Below, piece after piece: positions 1-7,151 of a DNA stretch of 9,185 bases. The notes beneath the pieces are model-generated. The model made no database searches and was not told the origin of the DNA. It worked only from the letters and a program-made list of their open reading frames with translations. The stretch is taken from the NCBI GenBank assembly GCA_943324725.2, contig CALPMR020000106.1, positions 1-9,185 of the forward strand, written 5' to 3'. This stretch comes from Bordetella parapertussis. GTDB lineage: Bacteria; Cyanobacteriota; Cyanobacteriia; PCC-6307; Cyanobiaceae. Position numbers and translations under genes: made by a program. Positions within the stretch are counted from its first letter, which is position 1, and every line of letters begins with the position of its first letter.

Positions 1-117
1 GGCGACTGGCTCCTCGCCGCCCCCACGGCCCAGGTGCTGGCTGGGATTCGGACCAGGATCGCCGCAGGCCCAGGGAGGCATTCAGGGGCTTGCAAAGACG
101 CCGTCGAAACGGGAAAA

Positions 118-129
118 CCCTCTGGAGGG
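118..129 (-). terminator. Weak hairpin plus T-run after trmH
   Basis: Read on the minus strand, a short stem (CCCT, loop CCAG, AGGG) lies 13 bases past the trmH stop and is followed directly by TTTT (117-114) and a second T-rich step. The stem is only 4-5 bp, so this would be a weak intrinsic terminator at best. Apart from it, I see nothing recognisable in 1-142 on either strand. Confidence 0.3.
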
Positions 130-142
130 AACCCGGCACCCA

Positions 143-832
143 TCAGCAGCGCAGCCGGAGCGTACGCGGCAGCTCCTCAAGGATCGTGCCTTCCTCATTC
201 AATTCGGGATAGGCGCGCCCCTGCTGACGACACCAGCGGGCCACCTCCGGATAGGCCCATTCGAACAGGGTGCGCTGATAGCGCTCCGCTGCAATTCCTT
301 CGCCCCGGCTGGGCACCAGGCCAGCCAGCTGGCGCTGACGCAGGGCTTCGAACAGCAGGGTGGCCGCCGCCACCGACACGTTCAGCGACTGCACCATCCC
401 CTGCATCGGGATGAAGATCGGCTGATCCACCAGCCGGGTGGTGGCCTCACTGAGTCCCCACTTCTCGGCCCCCAGCACAAAGGCGCAGGGGCCGGTGTAA
501 TCACACTCGCGATAATCCCGCGCCGCCACGCCCAGATGGGTGCCGAAGATGCGCAGGCCCTGCTGCTTGAGCTGGCCCAGGGCGGTGGCTCCATCGGGAT
601 GGGGCAGCAGCTCCACCCACTTCTGACTGCCTTTGGCGGTGTCGTTGAGGGTGCGGGGGCGCCCGGCCAGGCTGACCACATGGGCCTCCATCACCCCCAC
701 GGCATCGCAGCTGCGCAGGATGGCCGAGAGATTGTGGGGTTTATCCACATGCTCCAGCAGCACGGTGAGATCACCCATGCGCCGATTGAGCACGGCCTTG
801 AGGCGCTCAAAGCGGCGGGGCAACAGAGGCAT
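143..832 (-). CDS. trmH: tRNA (guanosine-18-2'-O)-methyltransferase TrmH
   Basis: A cytoplasmic SPOUT-class methyltransferase that uses S-adenosylmethionine to 2'-O-methylate G18 in the tRNA D-loop. The 229-residue product matches the E. coli TrmH layout almost end to end. Motif 1 is KPHNLSAILRSCDAVG (31-46) with the expected catalytic Arg at 40. Motif 2 is VLGAEKWGLS (119-128). Motif 3, IPMQGMVQSLNVSVAAA (141-157), supplies the SAM-binding trefoil knot with Asn151. The C-terminal helix region (LFEWAYPEVARWC) is also TrmH-like. The frame stays open upstream to 949, but those 39 residues are low-complexity and unlike the family, and they would run into the divergent gene. I therefore chose the ATG at 832. 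No clear Shine-Dalgarno is visible. A 97-base gap separates it from the divergent alkyltransferase-like gene, so both promoters should lie there, though I cannot name the boxes. Confidence 0.93.
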   Translation of the reverse strand: MPLLPRRFERLKAVLNRRMGDLTVLLEHVDKPHNLSAILRSCDAVGVMEAHVVSLAGRPRTLNDTAKGSQKWVELLPHPDGATALGQLKQQGLRIFGTHLGVAARDYRECDYTGPCAFVLGAEKWGLSEATTRLVDQPIFIPMQGMVQSLNVSVAAATLLFEALRQRQLAGLVPSRGEGIAAERYQRTLFEWAYPEVARWCRQQGRAYPELNEEGTILEELPRTLRLRC

Positions 833-929
833 CGGTGGACGGTGGCTTGGGGTTGGTGGAAGAGGCGTGGTCCAGGGGGTGGATGCAGCCAGGATCGGGG
901 CTGAGATCGGGACCACAACCCTCCCCGCC

Positions 930-1325
930 ATGACCCAGGCGCCATCCATACCCAGCTTCGATCGCCAGGTCTACGCCATGGTGGCCCGCATCCCCGCCGC
1001 CCGACTCGCCACCTACGGGCAGATCGCCGAACTGATCGGGGCCTGGGGTTGCGCCCGCCAGGTGGGCTGGGCCCTGCGGCGTTTGCCGCTGCCCTCGGAG
1101 CTGCCCTGGCATCGGGTCGTGAACGCCGCCGGGCGCATCAGCCTGAGCCCCGGGCGCGAAGGCAGTGACTGGATCCAGCGCCAACTGTTGATCGCCGAGG
1201 GGATTCCCGTCGACGGCCAGGGTCGGCTGCCCCTGGCGCTCCACCGCTGGCGGCCCGATGCTCCAGTACATCTGGAGCCTGCTCAACGCGAGCCTGTACC
1301 GCTGCTGGACTCTCCCTTTGCCTGA
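930..1325 (+). CDS. Alkyltransferase-like (ATL) DNA-damage protein, MGMT family
   Basis: A 131-residue protein with the DNA-binding fold of O6-alkylguanine-DNA alkyltransferase. It has the TYGQIAELIG segment (28-37), the ARQVGWALR DNA-binding helix (42-50, with the arginine-finger-like Arg at 43), and the active-site loop. In true MGMT/Ogt that loop reads PCHRV. Here it reads PWHRV (59-63), with Trp60 replacing the alkyl-accepting Cys. That is the hallmark of ATL proteins such as E. coli YbaZ and S. pombe Atl1. They cannot repair DNA themselves; they bind O6-alkylguanine and hand the lesion to nucleotide excision repair. The last ~20 residues are a Pro-rich tail beyond the usual fold. The ATG at 930 fits the family N-terminus. 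The stop lies 4 bases before the rsmB GTG, so the two are probably co-transcribed. Function in this organism is inferred from the family. Confidence 0.9.
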   Translation: MTQAPSIPSFDRQVYAMVARIPAARLATYGQIAELIGAWGCARQVGWALRRLPLPSELPWHRVVNAAGRISLSPGREGSDWIQRQLLIAEGIPVDGQGRLPLALHRWRPDAPVHLEPAQREPVPLLDSPFA

Positions 1326-1329
1326 CCCC

Positions 1330-2814
1330 GTGCGATCCAACGGCCTGCCGGCGAGGGAGGTGGCCTGGAAGGTGCTGCTGGCGGTGGCGGCCGGGGCCTA
1401 TGCCGATGCCGCCCTGGAGCGGGAACTCAATCGGACCTCGCTCAGCGGTGCCGATCGGGCCCTGGCCACCGAACTGGCCTATGGCGCCATCCGCCAACGC
1501 CGCCTGCTCGATGCCTGGGTGGATGCCCACGGGCGGGTGAGAGCCGAGCAGCAGCCCCCAAAGCTGCGCTGGCTGCTGCATGTGGGGCTGTATCAGCTGC
1601 TGTTCACGGCCCGGGTGCCCGCTTCCGCCGCCGTCAGCACCACGGTCGACCTGGCCAAGCAGGGCGGGCTGGGGCGCCTGGCGCCGGTGGCCAATGGGCT
1701 GCTGCGCTCGGTGCTGCGTCGCCGCGAGCAGGTCGGTGCCGCGGCCACCGCCGGGCCTCTCGCTGACGCCCCTGTGGAGGCTCCAGCGACGACCAATGCC
1801 GCCGAGCCTGCAGCGGAGCCCTGGCTGGGCCTGACGCTGGCCGAGGATCCGCTCGCCAGTTTCGGGCTGCGCCACTCCCTGCCCGAGTGGCTGGCGATCG
1901 ATCTGCAGCGTTGGCTGAGCGCCGATCGGGCCGAGGCCTTCGCACGGGCCTGCAACAGCTCGCCGCCATTGGATCTGCGGGTCAATCGCCGCCGCGGCGA
2001 TCGCGACAGCCTGGCGGCAGCTTTCAGTGCCGCCGGCATTCGCACCCAGCCGCTGGCGGAATCGCTCGACGGCCTCACCCTGCTCGATCGCTGCGGTGAC
2101 CTGCGCGGCCTGCCTGGATACGGCGAAGGTCTCTGGTCCGTCCAGGACCGCAGTGCCCAGCGCATCGTGCCCCTGCTCGATCCCCAGCCTGGGCAGCGGG
2201 TGCTGGATGCCTGTGCGGCGCCCGGGGGCAAGTGCACCCAGATCGCTGAGTGGATGGCGGACCAGGGTGAGATCTGGGCGGTGGATCGCTCCGACGCCCG
2301 GCTGCGGCGGGTTGCCCTCAATGCCGAGCGGCTTGGATTGACTTCGATCCAGCGCTTCTGCGCCGATGCAGCCGATCTGGCCAGCCTGCGCCCGCAGTGG
2401 ATCGGTTGGTTTGATCGGATCCTGCTGGATGCACCCTGCTCCGGGCTTGGCACCCTCAGCCGCCATGCCGACGCCCGCTGGCGGATGCAGAACGAGGCCA
2501 TCGAGCCCCTGGCCGCCTTGCAGCAGAACCTGCTGGAGGGACTTCTGCCCTTGCTGGCCCCCGGCGGCCGGCTGGTGTATGCCACCTGCACGGTGCATCC
2601 CAGAGAGACCAGCGCATGCATCGCCTGGCTGGTCGCGCACCATCCCGAGGTGCGACTGGTGCAGGAACAGCAGTGGTGGCCTGCTCAGGAGCTGGATGGA
2701 TCCTGCGCCGGAGATGGCTTCTTCGCCGCCGTTCTCGAACTGCAGGAGCCCCGGCTCCTGAGCAAGGAGGTCAGGGAAGCGGTGGCGGCGCCATCACCGG
2801 CGGGGGAGGGCTGA
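1330..2814 (+). CDS. rsmB: 16S rRNA (cytosine-967-C5)-methyltransferase RsmB
   Basis: Methylates C967 of 16S rRNA using SAM. The N-terminal ~135 residues form a NusB-like RNA-binding domain (AREVAWKVLLAV, then a VGLYQLLF helix). A ~40-residue Ala/Pro-rich linker follows (about 135-176), then the Rossmann-fold methyltransferase. SAM motif I is DACAAPGGK (293-301). Motif IV is DAPCSGLGT with Cys370. Motif VI is YATCTVHPRE with catalytic Cys420. Both cysteines expected of an RNA m5C methyltransferase are present. I chose the GTG at 1330 (494 residues) because the conserved part begins just after it and it follows the upstream stop by 4 bases. An ATG at 1258 would add 24 residues read from inside the upstream gene. 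The last ~18 residues (LSKEVREAV onward) look like a non-conserved extension, and their codons overlap the end of the convergent penicillin-binding protein gene. Confidence 0.93.
   Translation: MRSNGLPAREVAWKVLLAVAAGAYADAALERELNRTSLSGADRALATELAYGAIRQRRLLDAWVDAHGRVRAEQQPPKLRWLLHVGLYQLLFTARVPASAAVSTTVDLAKQGGLGRLAPVANGLLRSVLRRREQVGAAATAGPLADAPVEAPATTNAAEPAAEPWLGLTLAEDPLASFGLRHSLPEWLAIDLQRWLSADRAEAFARACNSSPPLDLRVNRRRGDRDSLAAAFSAAGIRTQPLAESLDGLTLLDRCGDLRGLPGYGEGLWSVQDRSAQRIVPLLDPQPGQRVLDACAAPGGKCTQIAEWMADQGEIWAVDRSDARLRRVALNAERLGLTSIQRFCADAADLASLRPQWIGWFDRILLDAPCSGLGTLSRHADARWRMQNEAIEPLAALQQNLLEGLLPLLAPGGRLVYATCTVHPRETSACIAWLVAHHPEVRLVQEQQWWPAQELDGSCAGDGFFAAVLELQEPRLLSKEVREAVAAPSPAGEG
1997..2004. 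repeat. HIP1 octamer GCGATCGC
   Basis: A single copy of the highly iterated palindrome typical of many cyanobacterial genomes, inside rsmB. It is the only exact copy I noticed, so it supports a cyanobacterial origin only weakly. Confidence 0.5.
2743..2760 (-). terminator. Perfect hairpin just past the penicillin-binding protein stop
   Basis: CAGGAGCC-CC-GGCTCCTG is a perfect 8-bp inverted repeat (7 bp with a realistic 4-base loop), very G+C-rich, and begins 11 bases beyond the minus-strand stop of the penicillin-binding protein gene. It lies within the rsmB coding sequence. Neither strand has a T-run after it, so it is not a classical intrinsic terminator. It could stabilise the 3' end of the minus-strand mRNA or act as a U-less terminator. 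This is inference from position and symmetry. Confidence 0.4.
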
Positions 2815-5008
2815 GCGGAGCGGCCCCAGGCGGTGGTGGCGTTGCGGCGGCTGGCCCTGAGGGGGGTGCAGTGGCCGCAGGCGTCTGCTCGACCGGACGA
2901 GGGGCCAGGGCAGGCTCAGGAGTCCTGCTGGGCACCGGCGCGGCGGGCGGCTGCCAGCTGCCGGGCTCCTGCACTGGTGGCTTGATCTGACTGTCGGTGC
3001 GTTCCGGTGGCAGCTGCAAGCGGCTCTCACCGGCCTCAGGCAACGGCGCAACCTCCGTGTTCTCCTGGCGTACGGCCTGGCCCTGGGCCGGCTTTGGCTT
3101 GTGCTTCGGAGCCACGTAGGGGATGAAGGAGCCCGTCAGGGTGGGCTTGGGGGGGAACTGCTGCACCGGCATTCCCTTGGTGATCTCACGCATGAAGCTG
3201 GACCAGGTGGCAGCGGCCTGGGCACTGCTGCTGCCGGTCTTGAAGTTTTCGTCGTAGCCCAACCAGACAGCTGTGGTGAGCTGGGGGATCGAGCCGATGA
3301 ACCAGAGATCGCGGGCACCCTCGGCCGTGCCCGTCTTGCCGGCCACCGGCCGATCGGGCAGCGCCGCCGCATAGCCGGTGCCGTTGCGCACCACGCTCTG
3401 CAGCATCCACATCACGGTGTCCGCCACATCGCTGCTGAGAGCCCGCTTCGGCTTGGGAGCATCGACACGGCGACTCCAGAGCAGCTCACCATCGGGGCCG
3501 TAGATCTCCTCGAACGGCACCGGTTTCACCCAGACACCGCGGTTGTTGACGGCGGCGTAGGCGGCCACCATCTCGAGCATGGTTTTTTCATTGGCCCCCA
3601 GCACCATGGCCGGATAGTTGCCGATCACGCCGGTGATGCCGAGATCCCGTGCCACTCCGATCACCCGCGGGAAACCCACCTTTTCGGCGGTGGCAATGGC
3701 GGCGGGGTTGATCGAGCCCGTGATCGCCTGGAGCAGGGTGATGCTGCCGGCCGTGCCGGGAATGCAGAAGCGTTTCGGTGGCCAGCCCTCCTGATAACAG
3801 CGTTCCCGCGCCGAGATCGTGTCCTCGGGGCGCATGCCGTACTTGATCGCGGCGGAGTAAGTGAACAACTTGAAGGTGGAGCCTGGCGAGCGCAGGGCCT
3901 GGGTGGCGCGGTTGAACTGACTCTTGTTCCAGTCCTTGCCCCCCACCATCGCCCGCACCAGGCCGGTGCCCGGCTCCATCGCCACCAGGGCTCCCTGCAT
4001 GCTGCCCGCATGGCTGTTGATCACGGCCTGGGCCTTTGCCTGCCAGTCCTTGTTGAGGCCGGTGCGAATCGTCAGACCACCCACCTCGAGCTGCTCCTTG
4101 GTGAGCACCCCGGGGAGTTCCTGCTCCAGCCAGCTGGTGAACCAGGGGGCTGGGTTGGCGAAGTACTTGGGCTCGGCGGGCCTGAGACCCAGCGGCGCCG
4201 CATCGGCCCGTTCAAGCTGAAGGTCATCGATGTAGCCCGCCTCGCGCATCCGCCGCAACACGGTGCGACGTCGACTGAGGGCGAGGTCGGGATTGACGAG
4301 CGGCGAATAGACCGAAGGCGCTGGCGGCAGGCCGGCGATCAGGGCCGCCTCCGGCAGCGTCAGCTGATCTGGAGTCTTGGAGAAGTAGACCCAGGCCGCA
4401 TCGGCCACGCCATAGGCACTGGAGCCCAGATAGACAAAGTTGAGGTATTGCTCAAGAATCTGCTCCTTGCTCAGCTGCCGTTCGATCTTGCCGGCGAGCA
4501 GGGCTTCCTTGAGCTTGCGCATCAAGGTGCGATCCTGGCTGAGGAAGACCGTGCGGGCCAGCTGCTGGGTGATCGTGCTGGCGCCCTCCTCGACCGATCC
4601 CTGGCGCAGGTTGCTCAGCACGGCGCGGCTGATGCCCAGCAGATCGATACCGTCGTGCTGATAAAAACGGCGATCCTCAGCGGCGACGAAGGCCTTTTGA
4701 ATCACCAGGGGCATCTTGCCGGAGCTGAGCTTCTCGCGGGTGGCCGGTCCCTCCTTGACCACCACCTTGCCGTTGGTGTCGAGGATGGTGATGGTGCCAG
4801 GGCGGTTGAAAGCGCTGATGCGATCGGCATCAGGCAACAGGCTGTCGATGCCGGCCACCAGGGCCGACTGGCCCAGGGCCACCCCGCCACCGATGGCCGC
4901 CGCCACCAGAGCCGGGGCAAGCAGGCGCCGGGGGGTGCCGCCGCGAGGCCGATTCGGCTGGCCTTCAGGCGAGGGACCCGAGCCGCCGGCAGTGATTCCC
5001 TGGCTCAA
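2771..5008 (-). CDS. Class A penicillin-binding protein (PBP1A-like transglycosylase/transpeptidase)
   Basis: A bifunctional peptidoglycan synthase of 745 residues, anchored in the cytoplasmic membrane and acting in the periplasm. A basic N-terminus and one membrane helix (about 28-53) precede a GT51 glycosyltransferase domain with EDRRFYQHDGID (catalytic Glu111), GASTITQQLAR (142-152), RKLKE (164-168) and LEQYLNFVYLG. The transpeptidase domain carries all three penicillin-binding motifs: STFK (Ser377, Lys380), SIN (432-434) and KTGT (558-561). From about 620 the protein is a Pro/Ala-rich, probably disordered tail. The start is a TTG at 5008. The frame is blocked by a stop 18 bases upstream, and no later ATG or GTG keeps the whole membrane anchor, so TTG is close to forced. 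TTGA overlaps the chlG stop, implying translational coupling. This is an mrcA/ponA-type gene; I leave the symbol open because cyanobacteria carry several paralogues. Confidence 0.93.
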   Translation of the reverse strand: MSQGITAGGSGPSPEGQPNRPRGGTPRRLLAPALVAAAIGGGVALGQSALVAGIDSLLPDADRISAFNRPGTITILDTNGKVVVKEGPATREKLSSGKMPLVIQKAFVAAEDRRFYQHDGIDLLGISRAVLSNLRQGSVEEGASTITQQLARTVFLSQDRTLMRKLKEALLAGKIERQLSKEQILEQYLNFVYLGSSAYGVADAAWVYFSKTPDQLTLPEAALIAGLPPAPSVYSPLVNPDLALSRRRTVLRRMREAGYIDDLQLERADAAPLGLRPAEPKYFANPAPWFTSWLEQELPGVLTKEQLEVGGLTIRTGLNKDWQAKAQAVINSHAGSMQGALVAMEPGTGLVRAMVGGKDWNKSQFNRATQALRSPGSTFKLFTYSAAIKYGMRPEDTISARERCYQEGWPPKRFCIPGTAGSITLLQAITGSINPAAIATAEKVGFPRVIGVARDLGITGVIGNYPAMVLGANEKTMLEMVAAYAAVNNRGVWVKPVPFEEIYGPDGELLWSRRVDAPKPKRALSSDVADTVMWMLQSVVRNGTGYAAALPDRPVAGKTGTAEGARDLWFIGSIPQLTTAVWLGYDENFKTGSSSAQAAATWSSFMREITKGMPVQQFPPKPTLTGSFIPYVAPKHKPKPAQGQAVRQENTEVAPLPEAGESRLQLPPERTDSQIKPPVQEPGSWQPPAAPVPSRTPEPALAPRPVEQTPAATAPPSGPAAATPPPPGAAPLSPPPPVMAPPPLP

Positions 5009-6015
5009 AGGGCCTGGGCGGCCTCACCGCCAAGACGGATCAGATCGCTGTGGCCGATGGCGAGGGCCGTCACCAACATGCCAAGCACCAGAAAGGGCTG
5101 GGCGCTGGCCTGATACTTGACATCAAAAGCGACGGGATCGCGCAGCAACCAGATGTCCTGAAACGTGATCTGGGGAAGGATCAACAACACCAGCAGGACA
5201 GCCGCGAAATTCTGCCCAATCGCAATCAACACCGCCACCATCGCCACCTGGAAGACATCAATCATCGCCGCACTGATCCAGCTGGCCCTTTCAATACCGA
5301 AGACCACCGGCAGCGACTGCAAGCCCAGAGCCCGGTCGCCTTCGACACTCTTGAAGTCGTTGACCACGGCGATGCCCAGACCGGCCAGGCTGTAAGCCAG
5401 GGTCAGCAGGGCCGTCGTCCAGGTGAGCTGGCCGAACAGGGCCTGGCCCGCCCACCACGGCAGGGCGATGTAGCTGGCACCGAGCGCATAATTGCCGAGC
5501 CAGCCGTTCTGCTTGAGCTTCAGCGGCGGCGCTGAATAGATGTAACTGACGAACGAGCCACCCAGGGCCAGCAGCAGCAGCACAGGCCGGCTGTGGCCGG
5601 CCCAGAGGTCAAGGCCGTAGGCCACTGCGAGGCCGGCGAGCAACAGGACCACGATCTGCAACCTGACCTGTCCCAAGGGAATGGCCCCCGAGGGGATCGG
5701 CCGGTAGGGCTCGTTGATCGCGTCGATCTCGCGGTCGTAGTAGTCGTTGATCGTCTGGGTGTAACCGGCCAGCAAGGGGCCGCTCATCACCATGCAGGCC
5801 AGAGCTGCCAGCAGATCGCTCAGACGCCAGTGGTAATTGCCCGAGGCCGCAGCACCGCAGATCACGCCCCAGATCAGGGGAATCCAGGTGACCGGTTTCA
5901 TCAACTGCAGCCGGATCGCCCAGATGTTGGCGCTGCTGCCACCATCTTTCATGCCCAGGAGCTGGCGGGCGCCACCCACTTTCGAGACAGCGGCTTTATC
6001 ACCATCTCGCGCCAT
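5005..6015 (-). CDS. chlG: Chlorophyll synthase ChlG
   Basis: Attaches the phytyl or geranylgeranyl tail to chlorophyllide a, the last step of chlorophyll a synthesis, in the thylakoid membrane. The 336-residue product is a UbiA-type prenyltransferase with about nine hydrophobic segments and both Asp-rich prenyl-diphosphate/Mg2+ motifs: NDYYDREID (90-98) and NDFKSVEGD (219-227). Stretches such as YDREIDAINEPYRPIPSG, YIYSAPPLKLKQNGWLGNYA and ITFQD are as in cyanobacterial ChlG recalled from memory, and set it apart from homogentisate or ubiquinone prenyltransferases. The frame is open to 6114, but that would overlap petP. The ATG at 6015 has a good Shine-Dalgarno and gives the ARQLLGMK N-terminus expected of ChlG. 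It is 34 bases downstream of petP and its stop overlaps the start of the penicillin-binding protein gene, so the three look like one operon. Confidence 0.96.
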   Translation of the reverse strand: MARDGDKAAVSKVGGARQLLGMKDGGSSANIWAIRLQLMKPVTWIPLIWGVICGAAASGNYHWRLSDLLAALACMVMSGPLLAGYTQTINDYYDREIDAINEPYRPIPSGAIPLGQVRLQIVVLLLAGLAVAYGLDLWAGHSRPVLLLLALGGSFVSYIYSAPPLKLKQNGWLGNYALGASYIALPWWAGQALFGQLTWTTALLTLAYSLAGLGIAVVNDFKSVEGDRALGLQSLPVVFGIERASWISAAMIDVFQVAMVAVLIAIGQNFAAVLLVLLILPQITFQDIWLLRDPVAFDVKYQASAQPFLVLGMLVTALAIGHSDLIRLGGEAAQAL

Positions 6016-6021
6016 CTCATT

Positions 6022-6027
6022 CACCTC
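6022..6027 (-). promoter_or_regulatory. Ribosome binding site of chlG
   Basis: On the minus strand GAGGTG lies 6 bases before the ATG at 6015. It is one of the few clear Shine-Dalgarno sites in the window and settles the chlG start against the longer open frame. It sits in the 34-base gap after petP and forms half of the small inverted repeat CACCT-G-AGGTG. Confidence 0.6.
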
Positions 6028-6049
6028 AGGTGGATGCTGGGGGCTGGGC

Positions 6050-6262
6050 TCAGGCAGGGGTGATCTCATCGTCGAAGAACCAGCTGGTACCGCCAGCACT
6101 GAGTTCAACGACAACGCCGATGCCCTTGCCGTCGGTGACGCGGAAATCCTTCACAGTGCCTGTCGCATCAGCCTTGAGGGCGGCGACGAGGTCGGCGGGG
6201 ATACGATCGCGCACCCGGGTGACTCGCACCTTGGAGCCGATCGTGATGGCAGCCTGGGACAT
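6050..6262 (-). CDS. petP: Cytochrome b6f complex subunit PetP (DUF2862, SH3-like)
   Basis: A 70-residue soluble protein of the cyanobacterial PetP family (Ssr2998-like in Synechocystis). Family work describes an SH3-like fold that docks on the cytoplasmic face of cytochrome b6f and affects electron transport. The characteristic order is visible: [19 protein letters not shown] (11-29), then a [20 protein letters not shown] beta-rich segment, and the TSWFFDDEI ending. There is no signal peptide or membrane helix, as expected. The ATG at 6262 is the only sensible start. It is first in the apparent petP-chlG-penicillin-binding protein operon and faces hisF across a 44-base divergent gap. The assignment rests on recalled family sequence. 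Confidence 0.88.
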   Translation of the reverse strand: MSQAAITIGSKVRVTRVRDRIPADLVAALKADATGTVKDFRVTDGKGIGVVVELSAGGTSWFFDDEITPA

Positions 6263-6306
6263 GGCCGACGCGTCGTCTTTGGTGGCGCAACCTTACCAGT
6301 GAGCCC
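6263..6306. promoter_or_regulatory. 44-base divergent petP/hisF intergenic region
   Basis: The only space between two divergent transcription units, so it must hold both start regions or have promoters reaching into the neighbouring genes. It contains a perfect 10-bp palindrome CGACGCGTCG (6266-6275), three bases upstream of the petP ATG. I cannot assign -10 or -35 boxes with confidence. Confidence 0.35.
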
Positions 6307-7095
6307 ATGGTCGCCAAGCGCATCATCCCCTGCCTCGACGTGGCCGATGGCCGCGTGGTGAAAGGAATCAATTTCGTCGGCCTGCGGGACGCCGGCGATC
6401 CGGTCGAACTGGCCTGCCGCTACAGCGCCTCCGGCGCCGATGAACTGGTGTTCCTCGACATCGCCGCCAGCCACCAGGGGCGCGGCACCCTGGTGGAACT
6501 GGTGCGCCGCACCGCCGAGGCCGTGACCATCCCATTCACGGTCGGTGGCGGCATCGGCAGTGTCGAGGGCATCACCGAGCTGCTGCGGGCCGGCGCCGAC
6601 AAGGTGAGCCTCAACTCGGCAGCCGTGCGCAGTCCGGAGCTGATCACGGCCGGGGCCAGCCGCTTCGGCAATCAGTGCATCGTGGTGGCCATCGATGCCC
6701 GGCGGCGCCAGGGGGGCAGCCCCGGCTGGGATGTGTATGTCAAAGGCGGGCGCGACAACACCGGACTCGACGCCCTGACCTGGGCCCGCCGGGTGGTGGA
6801 GCTGGGGGCCGGCGAGATCCTGCTCACCTCCATGGACGGCGACGGCACCCAGGCCGGCTACGACCTGGCCCTGACCCGGGCCGTGGCCGAAGCGGTTGAC
6901 GTGCCGGTGATCGCCTCGGGTGGAGCCGGTTGCATCGAGGACATCGCCGCTGCCCTGGAAGAGGGCAAGGCAGCGGCGGCCTTGCTGGCCTCCCTGCTCC
7001 ACGATGGGGTGCTGACGGTGGAGCAAATCAAGCGGGAGCTGCTGAAGCGGGGTCTGCCCGTGAGGCCGCTGCTGCCGGCTGGCGACTCGCGGTAG
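6307..7095 (+). CDS. hisF: Imidazole glycerol phosphate synthase, cyclase subunit HisF
   Basis: The cyclase half of the HisH/HisF glutamine amidotransferase. It joins ammonia to PRFAR to give imidazole glycerol phosphate (histidine pathway) and AICAR (returned to purine synthesis), in the cytoplasm. The 262-residue product is a complete beta/alpha barrel. The N-terminus is [10 protein letters not shown] with catalytic Asp11, and the second catalytic Asp130 lies in VVAIDARR. Phosphate-binding loops appear as FTVGGGI (77-83), LTSMDGDGT (173-181) and IASGGAG (202-208). Length and spacing match T. maritima HisF, whose catalytic residues carry the same numbers. The ATG at 6307 is the family start. 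HisH is not in the window, as is usual when histidine genes are scattered. A 56-base gap precedes the next gene. Confidence 0.97.
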   Translation: MVAKRIIPCLDVADGRVVKGINFVGLRDAGDPVELACRYSASGADELVFLDIAASHQGRGTLVELVRRTAEAVTIPFTVGGGIGSVEGITELLRAGADKVSLNSAAVRSPELITAGASRFGNQCIVVAIDARRRQGGSPGWDVYVKGGRDNTGLDALTWARRVVELGAGEILLTSMDGDGTQAGYDLALTRAVAEAVDVPVIASGGAGCIEDIAAALEEGKAAAALLASLLHDGVLTVEQIKRELLKRGLPVRPLLPAGDSR

Positions 7096-7103
7096 CGCTG
7101 GGC

Positions 7104-7135
7104 CTATCGTTACATTCATAGAAAACTGTTCACAT
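7104..7135 (+). promoter_or_regulatory. AT-rich stretch, possible promoter for the membrane protein/menG pair
   Basis: Between the hisF stop and the next gene lies an unusually A/T-rich run for this genome, including TATCGT, TACATT (7111-7116) and CATAGAAAA. TACATT resembles a -10 box, but I see no matching -35. It may simply be a leader or spacer. Confidence 0.25.
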
Positions 7136-7151
7136 TCGCCGAATCCCAGCA

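Noticed and set aside
26..56. tRNA-like T-arm (minus strand GGTCCGAATCC)
   Set aside because: The near-invariant T54-T55 is changed and there is no matching acceptor, anticodon or D-arm around it.
1..143. Minus-strand frame starting with an ATG at 143 that overlaps the trmH stop (TGATG) and stays open to the left edge
   Set aside because: The 47 codons use many codons rare in the neighbours (CCT, CCA, CGA, AGG), and the peptide resembles nothing I know. The overlap alone is too little.
34..414. 126-residue plus-strand frame over the 3' end of trmH
   Set aside because: It is antisense to a clearly real gene and its translation is low-complexity Pro/Ala/Gly.
1138..2643. 501-residue minus-strand frame antisense to rsmB
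   Set aside because: It is a shadow of a well-supported gene, and its Gln/Gly/Pro-rich translation shows no motifs.
3101..5113. 670-residue plus-strand frame antisense to the penicillin-binding protein gene
   Set aside because: It mirrors a gene with all catalytic motifs. Long antisense frames are expected in high-G+C coding DNA, and no domain is visible in it.
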